From: Oscillospiraceae bacterium
Lineage (GTDB): Bacteria; Bacillota; Clostridia; Oscillospirales; Acutalibacteraceae
Assembly: GCA_015065645.1 (NCBI GenBank)
Contig: SVPW01000005.1
Coordinates: forward strand, 20,678 to 84,677
DNA: 64,000 nucleotides
Direction: 5' to 3'
Made by a program: the position numbers and the translations under genes. Below the pieces are notes generated by a model. It did not search any database and was not told where the DNA came from. It saw only the letters and a list, made by a program, of their open reading frames with translations. Below are positions 39,001 to 49,203 of the stretch, piece after piece. Numbering within the stretch: position 1 is the stretch's first letter; every line of letters begins with the position of its first letter.

Positions 39001-41028
39001 AGCATAAGAATCGGTCTTATCACCTGTAGCACCGCCTGTATGATATGTGGGGTCGTGGTTCCAAAGTGTTACAGTATAGCCATTCTGATTAACGGCATTA
39101 TAGCGCTCACCAAGGCCGTAAAGCTTTTCACCCGAATTTATCGGGAAGCTATATTTAATTCTTGCAATTTTTCCATCCTTATAACCAAACGAAAGGTTAT
39201 CGCTTGAAAGGGCTAAACTATCTGCCCCATTCTTTTGGGTTATTATCTGCCAAGAGGCTGTATCGTACCTAAATTTAACAGTTTCATTACCCGATGTAAG
39301 GTTTATTCCGCCACTAACCTCTTGATATGTTATGGTATTAAGTGCCTTTGGCTCAAAAAATCCGGTTCTTTGCCCCGTTATACGCACACCGCCGTCTTTT
39401 GGGAAAGAAACCGATACCGGTACAGAGTTTCCGTTAACGGTTGTTTTGAAGGAAAATTTGGTACTGCCTTTAGAAATACCGCTGACTGCAGAAGAAATAT
39501 AGCTATCTACTTCATATTCCTCAGGCCATACCTCAATATTTGTTGCGGTATTTGGTGCATCGTTAGCCCCGGGTATACGGGTTACTCTTACATCCTTTAA
39601 CTGCAAATACTGGGTATTGGCAAATAAATACATATAACCCGTGGTATCCTGAGCGATACTTACTTTATATTCATCATTACCGTCAAAAGATATAAAGCAG
39701 GAATTTCCTACAACACGCACATTCAAAGTATGCCAAATTGAGGTATTAAGATTTGTTTTTACCTGTTCATTATATTCAGAAACCTGTTTTCCGTTATGTC
39801 GGGCAAGTGCACTCTGCTCAGCAGTTCTTTTAAGATGAAGAAAAATTTCACCCTCTTGCTGAACTACGGCAAAATATGAATCCTTTTGGAAACAATCTCC
39901 AATATTTTCCGCACCGAAGCCCAGTCCTATCCATTTATAGGAGCTGTTTGTGGAGGTGCTTGAAAAGCGGTATTTTACGCTGAACACGAAATCATCATAT
40001 TTTTCATTGAAATAAAGCAATGCCGCACCTTTATGACCTCTACCGCCGGCATACTCTCCCGTGCCGTAGCGTTCAAGTGCCTGATTTTCCTCATTTATAC
40101 GCCACACAAGCGAGGCATCGGTTTTATCTATAAGACTTACTCCGTTTTCATCCTTTGCACCGAAATCCTCGGTATTTGAAAAGCTATAGCTTGTGAAATT
40201 ATCGGTAACGACCGACATATCATCAAAAACATATTCAGTGGTATAAGTGGGGTCATAGCTTTGCAATTTTTTTATGGTAAGGTTTTTAAACTGCATATTT
40301 TGTGTATAACAGCTAAGATATACATAACCGCCGTTATAGCTTTCAGAAAGTGTTTTGGTTCCTGTTACGGATTTTTTCTGTCCGTTTATTGTATATGTAT
40401 AGGTAACATTAAGCACACCATCCAAAACGCTTGCCTTAAAGTGTACCCAATTACCTACGGTGGTGCAGTAGGTTTGGAAATCGCTATAAGTGGTATTCTG
40501 AATTGCAGGGGCGGATGTGCTTTCATTATAAAGCCTTATTCTACCCTCTTTTTCAACATAGGTATAGTAACCATCTGCAATATAATGATTACCTATTTGT
40601 GATGCACCAAAGCCCAAGCCTGCCCAACGGTAGCTTGAAAGACCGCCAATATAGTAATCATACTCAACTTCAAAATTCTTATAAAAATCCTTAAAATAGA
40701 GTGAGCCTGCTCCGTTTCTGCCTGCACCTGCGGCATATACACCGTTACCTGTACGCTTTAAAATGCCATCTGCCGCACTCCAAGTAAGGCTGGGGTCACA
40801 TTCCTTATAAAGACTATTTCCATTTTCGTCAACAGCTTCTATAGCTTTACCGTTAGGTGCATAAAAACTTACAAAGTTTTCTTTTATTTCATCTATAGAA
40901 TCAAAAGCAAACTGTGTTGCAGTTTCGCCTACGGCAAATACTGCGGAAAAATCCACCGAAAACAATGCTGTCATCAGCATTGTCACCGTTAAAAACAGCG
41001 ACACTGCTTTTTTAGTTTTATATTTCAT
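36097..41028 (-). CDS. Secreted GH31 alpha-glycosidase with three repeat modules and a dockerin
   Basis: The 1,643 residues contain a signal peptide (about 1-33), two modules of the kind seen in the 1,940-residue protein (about 36-256 and 260-487), the GH31 catalytic part (about 505-1280), a third module (about 1283-1497), a short InlB/Flg_new-like repeat (about 1503-1583) and a type I dockerin (about 1588-1643; DANRDGKTDVRD, then DTDLNGEITANDA). The likely nucleophile is Asp905 (GYMVDMGEYIGTD) and the acid/base Asp970 (FGGDQAAQW). A helical insertion of about 45 residues (about 755-800) is absent from the membrane-anchored GH31. The dockerin implies attachment to a cohesin partner. Substrate unknown. 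It is cotranscribed with the phosphoesterase 21 bases upstream. Confidence 0.85.
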   Translation of the reverse strand: MKYKTKKAVSLFLTVTMLMTALFSVDFSAVFAVGETATQFAFDSIDEIKENFVSFYAPNGKAIEAVDENGNSLYKECDPSLTWSAADGILKRTGNGVYAAGAGRNGAGSLYFKDFYKNFEVEYDYYIGGLSSYRWAGLGFGASQIGNHYIADGYYTYVEKEGRIRLYNESTSAPAIQNTTYSDFQTYCTTVGNWVHFKASVLDGVLNVTYTYTINGQKKSVTGTKTLSESYNGGYVYLSCYTQNMQFKNLTIKKLQSYDPTYTTEYVFDDMSVVTDNFTSYSFSNTEDFGAKDENGVSLIDKTDASLVWRINEENQALERYGTGEYAGGRGHKGAALLYFNEKYDDFVFSVKYRFSSTSTNSSYKWIGLGFGAENIGDCFQKDSYFAVVQQEGEIFLHLKRTAEQSALARHNGKQVSEYNEQVKTNLNTSIWHTLNVRVVGNSCFISFDGNDEYKVSIAQDTTGYMYLFANTQYLQLKDVRVTRIPGANDAPNTATNIEVWPEEYEVDSYISSAVSGISKGSTKFSFKTTVNGNSVPVSVSFPKDGGVRITGQRTGFFEPKALNTITYQEVSGGINLTSGNETVKFRYDTASWQIITQKNGADSLALSSDNLSFGYKDGKIARIKYSFPINSGEKLYGLGERYNAVNQNGYTVTLWNHDPTYHTGGATGDKTDSYANVPVLHSTNGYTLFINSTYYAEADIGYTNASSYSFDFNGDIFDLYIWNGTPADNMQSYTQITGKPYVPPKWAFGYWAGSARGLYDTAIEEAEAALPQGETLTADAKKQVVADKVQNVLDNYAAMGTMPYAYYGEGEFIDNSALTFPLLQSYGIKPLSWSRCSTTYNNVYDYLMCDPLDLPLIMMKNDPLKYFGSIDKAYIDFTNPLSSTLVKNLYTTRVSHGMRGYMVDMGEYIGTDTAFFNGMDGDEMHNLYSYYYAKAHNEAMSALLDDDFVLFERSGSAGSWQYAMTFGGDQAAQWYGIRQQLNGMLTGGASGFSIYGADIGGLHGRPTDELYTRWVQFSAFSPVMREHGNTSTDMLPWTYSADAKQNFINYYNVREVLIDHIYSGALKSGNTGIPMVQTLAMAYPGDNKLIAVEDEYVFCDNMLVAPIVTKGAVSRNVVLPNGTWYDFWSGKKLSGGITVSSQGNSNTIPVYLKSGTVTPLNLSDELSFTKSGERKTLLVTAPETDNTATVLTSAENGFEYVLDKVSDTAFTLKKDKSDGYSTVIVYGFKATSVNADGTELSAENFYVDGENTVITLPSSAVETVEIYSKGVLVRNNITEISPLNVTELNSLITYSADSDHYIEEYDENGESVFKQVNTSDVWCMPYEGVIERQAISDYVSSSNKMPRKAASALYLDGEYTDFELEFSYCYNYATTSWRWVSAGFGAERVGKSYYDSGYLGLVEQEGTLKIIGDVTAERTVKTYNLKSTKETGYPLNDVWYTYRLRVVDGTATLWFGDSAYSYKLSNYNGGKVYLHCFTNNIRFKDIRITDLSTIIGEEDRFEVSVSNSVTGGKITTDKTNAKAGAIVKVSCEALQGYKLLANSVTVMGYGENGIINQVITPDINGDYSFVMPEYPVVITANYYKPYDANRDGKTDVRDLVRIKRHLATTKIMLDEAASDTDLNGEITANDALLIRKMLLGIE

Positions 41029-41049
41029 AAATTTTCTCCGTTTAAATTA

Positions 41050-43785
41050 TTAAATGCCAAGCAGTAATCTGCGAAGAGAAATCAAATCATCAGCCTCAAT
41101 TATCTTTGAACCGTTGAAATCTACAGTTTTTAATGCTGCCGCAACCTTAACCCCTGCATCATAATTTTTAAATCTCACAATATCCTTTACATTAACGGCG
41201 CCGTCATCGTTTATGTCACCTGTAACAAATGCTTTTTCACCGCTTACTTTAAGTATGGGAGTAAAGCCGTTGTGTACCCAGAGATTTTCTTCAAATCCCA
41301 AATCAGCAATATCACAAAGAGAGAGCTCTTCGGCAGTTTTAGCCGTACCGTCAGCACCTCTCAAATTTGCCGAATTGACAACCACGCTATCAATATAATA
41401 ACAATCGGTAAGAACCGCATTTTTGGCGTTATCGTATTTGGTATCGCTCATTCCACGGTTGTTGAAGCCCAAAAAGGCATTTTGTCTCCAAAGAGAAACG
41501 GTAGGCTCGGTACAAGCTGTACCGTAATACTTTGTGGCATCAAGTGTGCCTGCAAATATACAATCAGTAGCAGTCATTTTAGCATCATAAGCCAATCCTA
41601 CAAGACCGCCTACACCAAGCTGATTTGACTGAGCATCGGTTGCCAAATTAAGTACGGCGGTAACGGTAGTATCAATAAAGCAGTCCTTTATTGTAACACC
41701 GCTTTGAGAAAATCCTACAAGTCCGCCTGCGGCACCGGGATTTGAAGCATTAGCCTTTGCACATTTAACCCATCCGCCAATAACCGCAACATTTGAAATC
41801 ACGGTAGAATAAGGAGATGCGCTTGTGCAAACAGTACCTCCTGCAAGCATCCCTGCCGCAGATGTTTTATTTCCGTTATAAACATAAGAAACGCAGTCTT
41901 TAAGGCAGAGATTTTTAACCGTTGCATCCTTTAAAGAACCGAAAAGACCTGCAAAACGATATGTACCGCTGTCAACAAGGCAGTACATATTTGAAATTGT
42001 GTGACCATTACCGTCAAAAGTACCTGTAAACTGGTTTGTTATACCGTTTATATTGGAATCACCTGTATAATAACCTATCGGAGTCCATTTTTCAAAGCTT
42101 GAAAGGTCAATATCGGCAGTCAGCAAATAATTGCCATCCAAAGGCATTTGGGGGTCTACACCTATGCGTGAAAGCTGATATGCGTTTGAAATGGTTATAA
42201 GAGATGGTATTTCCTCTACCGCCTCATCCTCTTTTGCAACAAACATAGCACTCGGCAGATAATCGGTGCAGTATGCTTTATCATCATAAAGCTGACGACC
42301 AAGCATTACCACCTTATCCTCATAAACCTTTACCTGCAGACCCTGAGAATCGTATTTAGTTGATGTGTTACATATATAAGGAAGTCCAATATAAGAAACA
42401 TTACCTATTTTAGAAATATAAACATTCTGTATATTATCAAGATAAGATATATGAGTGTGACCGGTAAAGAAATACACCTTATGATTATCGGAGTTTTCAT
42501 CAAGTATAGCTTTCATTTGGGCTTCATCGGCAAGGTAGCCACCACCATAAACACCTGTACCGGAAAGGGATTCGTGGCAGGCAATAAAGGTGCGTGTGCC
42601 ATTTGCGTTATCTGCGGCAAGCAGTGCTTCAAACCAAGCAAGCTGTTCTTCACCGAAAGCGGCAGGATTTTCGTGCGGAGCACTTAAAACTATATAATGG
42701 TCTTTTCCTATATAAAAATCATAGTAATAGCTGTTTGCGGTATCGGCAAGCCCCGTTACCAAAGAATTTTCTGTAATAAGTGACTTATTTGCGGCATCTG
42801 CCTTTTTAAGCATATCTATAAAGTAATTATTTCCCTCAGCGGCATAGGCAGAAATAAGGTCATGGTTACCAACGGCAAAGAAGTTAAAATAATCCATAAG
42901 CCCTGCCTGATAATAGGTTGCAAGCACAGCATTATAGTCTCCTCTTTCGGCAAGCTTTTTGGAGCCTGTACCACCCGAAGCATCATCTATAATATCGCCA
43001 ACATCAAAGGTTCCGATACTTTTGGGGTCACTATCAAGTATCTTATTTACGGCATACATAGCCTTACCCTGTGGCGAGCCGGATTTACCGTCCGAAGATA
43101 TATATGTATAATTTATGCTTTTAAATGCTTCATCGTCTGCATCGGCGGCACCTTTCCACTCATAATAATTATGAAAATCGGCAAAATACATAAGCTGATA
43201 AAGCTCTTTGCCGCCCACATCGGCAGTATAATCTGTAAGCTGAATTTTATTTCCCGGCAAGGATGCACTGTTTACAACCGAACCGTCAACTACAGTTACA
43301 TATTTTCCGCTTGTTATACTCTTTTGTACCGTGGTATCACCCACCGTAATCGCAAGCTCAGCTAAAATAGCCCTTGCACCGAAAGGAATTACACTGCTGT
43401 TTAAAAATGTATAACCCGTTACGGCATTTGCTATGGAATTATGAGTAGCAGTTTTATTATGCTCAGGAATATAAGCCGAACCAAATTCAACAATATGGCT
43501 GTAGTCTGACAGCTTAACACCGTTTTCATCCACCCAATAATATTTAAGCGAACTAACATTTTCCTTAGGCAGAGTGCCGAAATCAAAGGTGAGAATACCC
43601 TCAGCAGAGCCTGCCTTGGTATTATTAAAGGTATATGTAAACGAAGCGGATGATGCAAGCGCATCAATATTATCCGCCGTTACCTCCAAATCCTCAGCCG
43701 AAACTAAGGCAACCGGCATAGCAGCCGTAACAAGGCATAAAGCGAGTAAAAACGATACCACTTTAATTATTTTTTTAATTTTCAT
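41050..43785 (-). CDS. Secreted calcineurin-like phosphoesterase with GLUG region and dockerin
   Basis: This 911-residue exported protein (signal peptide about 1-30) has a beta-rich N-terminal part, then a metallophosphoesterase domain with all signature blocks: ADFHN (Asp203, His205), DVGDIID (Asp264), VGNHDL (Asn307, His308), ACHE (His404) and TGHTH (His443, His445). GLUG-type repeats follow (about 528-845; TFDGNGHTISNM, AGLFGSL, GGLVGF), then a C-terminal dockerin (GDINDDGAVNVKD, then VDFNGSKIIEADD). Phosphoesterases with dockerins are uncommon. It may remove phosphate from a phosphorylated glycan or scavenge phosphate from the substrate. It is the first gene of the dockerin operon and has AGGTGG before its ATG. 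Confidence 0.82.
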   Translation of the reverse strand: MKIKKIIKVVSFLLALCLVTAAMPVALVSAEDLEVTADNIDALASSASFTYTFNNTKAGSAEGILTFDFGTLPKENVSSLKYYWVDENGVKLSDYSHIVEFGSAYIPEHNKTATHNSIANAVTGYTFLNSSVIPFGARAILAELAITVGDTTVQKSITSGKYVTVVDGSVVNSASLPGNKIQLTDYTADVGGKELYQLMYFADFHNYYEWKGAADADDEAFKSINYTYISSDGKSGSPQGKAMYAVNKILDSDPKSIGTFDVGDIIDDASGGTGSKKLAERGDYNAVLATYYQAGLMDYFNFFAVGNHDLISAYAAEGNNYFIDMLKKADAANKSLITENSLVTGLADTANSYYYDFYIGKDHYIVLSAPHENPAAFGEEQLAWFEALLAADNANGTRTFIACHESLSGTGVYGGGYLADEAQMKAILDENSDNHKVYFFTGHTHISYLDNIQNVYISKIGNVSYIGLPYICNTSTKYDSQGLQVKVYEDKVVMLGRQLYDDKAYCTDYLPSAMFVAKEDEAVEEIPSLITISNAYQLSRIGVDPQMPLDGNYLLTADIDLSSFEKWTPIGYYTGDSNINGITNQFTGTFDGNGHTISNMYCLVDSGTYRFAGLFGSLKDATVKNLCLKDCVSYVYNGNKTSAAGMLAGGTVCTSASPYSTVISNVAVIGGWVKCAKANASNPGAAGGLVGFSQSGVTIKDCFIDTTVTAVLNLATDAQSNQLGVGGLVGLAYDAKMTATDCIFAGTLDATKYYGTACTEPTVSLWRQNAFLGFNNRGMSDTKYDNAKNAVLTDCYYIDSVVVNSANLRGADGTAKTAEELSLCDIADLGFEENLWVHNGFTPILKVSGEKAFVTGDINDDGAVNVKDIVRFKNYDAGVKVAAALKTVDFNGSKIIEADDLISLRRLLLGI

Positions 43786-43829
43786 AATAAACCACCTATC
43801 ATTGAATTTAAAGACTTTTTAACAGATAA

Positions 43830-43859
43830 ATTATATTATATTTGTCACTGTTTTGTCAA
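43830..43859 (-). promoter_or_regulatory. Promoter of the dockerin operon
   Basis: On the - strand a perfect TTGACA (43854-43859) is followed by two overlapping TATAAT boxes. The one at 43830-43835 has an 18-bp spacer. Confidence 0.7.
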
Positions 43860-43885
43860 TAACACCAATTTGAATTTATCTATTT

Positions 43886-43898
43886 TGCACAAAGTGCA
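43886..43898. promoter_or_regulatory. Palindrome TGCAC-AAA-GTGCA between divergent promoters
   Basis: A perfect 5-bp inverted repeat with a 3-base spacer, just upstream of the - strand -35 box. A possible operator. Confidence 0.4.
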
Positions 43899-43939
43899 TA
43901 TTTTATATAGTAAACTTCAAACATAAAAAAAGCCATTAT

Positions 43940-43979
43940 TAACTTAAAAAATTAACAGATGTAACTTAAAAAATTTAAC
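43940..43979. promoter_or_regulatory. Direct repeat TAACTTAAAAAATT(T)AAC, 22-bp period
   Basis: Two near-identical copies (43940-43956 and 43962-43979) start 22 bases apart, two helical turns, and end just before the -35 box of the + strand promoter. Position and spacing are typical of a regulator-binding site. Confidence 0.6.
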
Positions 43980-43981
43980 TG

Positions 43982-44010
43982 TTGCAAAACAAAACACCCA
44001 TATATATAAT
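43982..44010 (+). promoter_or_regulatory. Promoter of the isomerase-GH2 operon
   Basis: TTGCAA (43982-43987), a 17-bp spacer and TATAAT (44005-44010), about 40 bases before the first gene. Confidence 0.75.
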
Positions 44011-44050
44011 GAAAGCAGAATTTAGTAAATATATTGGTGGGGGTTATTTT

Positions 44051-47780
<3,730 letters not shown>

Positions 47781-47790
47781 AAAATAAAAA

Positions 47791-47832
47791 AACAGCATCT
47801 AAATGGAAAGTTCCAAATAGATGCTGTTTTTA
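47791..47832. terminator. Bidirectional terminator
   Basis: A long stem (47791-47808 with 47811-47828, two mismatches) with T-runs on both strands separates the convergent GH2 gene (+) and the small - strand gene. Confidence 0.85.
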
Positions 47833-47834
47833 AC

Positions 47835-48161
47835 TTACTTCCTATAATATGAATAATAAACGATCATATCCATTTGCTCACCGTTTATGCTGTTTACCCC
47901 CGAAACCGTTATACCGTCACCGCTGAGCAATGTATAATATGTAGCATTTTCAGCCATACAACGAAAAACATCGGTCTCACCGCACATAATGCGTATCTCA
48001 CCGTCTATTACAACTATTCTGCCCTTTTTACCAACTATCATTTCCTTAACATCGCCGTTTTCACCCTTAATACGGCGTGTTACATATTTTACTTCCCTAC
48101 CATCCATTTCACACAAAACATTATCCTGCTTATCCTTTTTGCGTTTTCCAAAACCAAACAT
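47835..48161 (-). CDS. Conserved hypothetical small protein
   Basis: I do not recognise this protein. From the ATG at 48161 (MFGFGKRKKDKQ) it has 108 residues; a start four codons earlier (48173) is also possible. After a basic N terminus it shows a run of short beta-strand-like segments (REVKYVTRRI, GRIVVIDGEIRIMC, YYTLLSGDGITVSG, MDMIVYYSYYRK) and no signal or membrane segment. It is monocistronic between two terminators. Confidence 0.6.
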   Translation of the reverse strand: MFGFGKRKKDKQDNVLCEMDGREVKYVTRRIKGENGDVKEMIVGKKGRIVVIDGEIRIMCGETDVFRCMAENATYYTLLSGDGITVSGVNSINGEQMDMIVYYSYYRK

Positions 48162-48232
48162 ATCTACACCCACTCAAAATCAATTTAATTCATTATAATA
48201 TCTTTAATTTTTACTGTCAATAGAACATAAAA

Positions 48233-48258
48233 GGCGGACTTCTTTTTTGAAGCCCGCC
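48233..48258 (-). terminator. Terminator of the 198-residue secreted protein gene
   Basis: A 10-bp stem with one mismatch (48233-48242 with 48249-48258) followed on the - strand by TTTTATG. Confidence 0.75.
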
Positions 48259-48272
48259 GCTACTTTATTTTT

Positions 48273-48869
48273 TTACATTGCATTTACATTTATCAGCAAA
48301 TTGCTGTAAACCAAATTGTAGCCAAAAGCCGAAGCCTCATTAACTACAAAAAGTGAAACTGCTGAAACGGTTTCAACCTTACCGTCATGATAATCAACCG
48401 TAACCTTTGTTTCAACGGTAAAACTGCCATCCTCATTTTCACGGGCACTCACAAATTCGTGAGTGTAGGTTGAAAAACCACGAGGAACAATGAATATATG
48501 GCCTTCCTTTTGAGGAAATTCAGCATTAAGAGCCGAAACATCCACAATTTCAATACCATACATATCCTTCATATATTCAGCAACAAAGCCCACTGCAATA
48601 AAATCCTCATCCTCAGCACTTCTAAGATCCAAAAGCTGCAGAACAGCATTGTTTACCAAAACATCAACATCAAAAAAATCATCATTATAAGAAGAGTTGT
48701 GATTGAGCATATTTAAAAAGCGTGCCGCATTAACCTTTTCATCGGAAAGGACGGCATCTTTTTTTGTTTCAGCCACAACTGCAGGAGCCGGTGCGAAAAT
48801 ACCGGTACAAAGTACAAGCGAAAGAATTATAACCAAAACTGCCGCAAACCTATGCCTCATATTACGCAC
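48273..48869 (-). CDS. Secreted protein of unknown function
   Basis: This 198-residue protein has a clear signal peptide (about 1-34, ending near VVAETKK). The mature part has helical segments (KVNAARFLNMLNHNS, AVGFVAEYMKDMYG) and a beta-rich C terminus (TYTHEFVSARENEDGSFTVETK). No family is recognised. AGGTGGGTG lies upstream of the ATG. A 26-bp GTTACAAAAT inverted repeat is present upstream of the gene. Confidence 0.65.
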   Translation of the reverse strand: MRNMRHRFAAVLVIILSLVLCTGIFAPAPAVVAETKKDAVLSDEKVNAARFLNMLNHNSSYNDDFFDVDVLVNNAVLQLLDLRSAEDEDFIAVGFVAEYMKDMYGIEIVDVSALNAEFPQKEGHIFIVPRGFSTYTHEFVSARENEDGSFTVETKVTVDYHDGKVETVSAVSLFVVNEASAFGYNLVYSNLLINVNAM

Positions 48870-48938
48870 CCACCTTTTCTTAAATTAATTTATATTAATA
48901 TTATACATGTTACTTTCAAAAATGGCAGAAACAATTCG

Positions 48939-48964
48939 GTTACAAAATATATCAATTTTGTAAC
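48939..48964. promoter_or_regulatory. Inverted repeat GTTACAAAAT-N6-ATTTTGTAAC
   Basis: Perfect 10-bp arms (48939-48948 with 48955-48964) lie upstream of the 198-residue secreted protein gene in a 334-base gap. A similar palindrome sits at the M23 peptidase promoter. Confidence 0.6.
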
Positions 48965-49110
48965 ACTTTTTAGCGGCATTTGCTCTTTGATTAACAACAT
49001 CATTCGGTAATATATTCAAGATTTTTTAAGTTTAGTTGTTAATGTTCGACAAAAGCTGTCTTTTTTATGCTATCTACATAAATTATTTTTTAAAATTTTA
49101 AAAAAATTAG

Positions 49111-49139
49111 TTGTAATATCCAAAGTATTGTGATATACT
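49111..49139 (+). promoter_or_regulatory. Promoter of the EF-G paralogue gene
   Basis: TTGTAA (49111-49116), a 17-bp spacer and TATACT (49134-49139). The same box pair drives the leader RNA at 51.77 kb. Confidence 0.65.
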
Positions 49140-49150
49140 TAGAATAATCT

Positions 49151-49176
49151 AAAACTGATTTTTGTAATCAGTTTTT
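49151..49176 (+). other. 5'-leader hairpin with T-tract
   Basis: A perfect 10-bp stem (49151-49160 with 49166-49175) followed by T lies close to the predicted transcript start and 28 bases before the EF-G paralogue. It may be a weak attenuator or a 5' stabiliser. Confidence 0.5.
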
Positions 49177-49203
49177 AACCCCATATTTAAGGAGTGTATC
49201 AAC

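Noticed and set aside
24244..41028. Sulfoquinovosidase identity for the GH31 enzymes
   Set aside because: The region after the nucleophile resembles that group, but the Lys/Arg-x-x-Trp sulfonate-binding segment known from YihQ was not seen in either protein.
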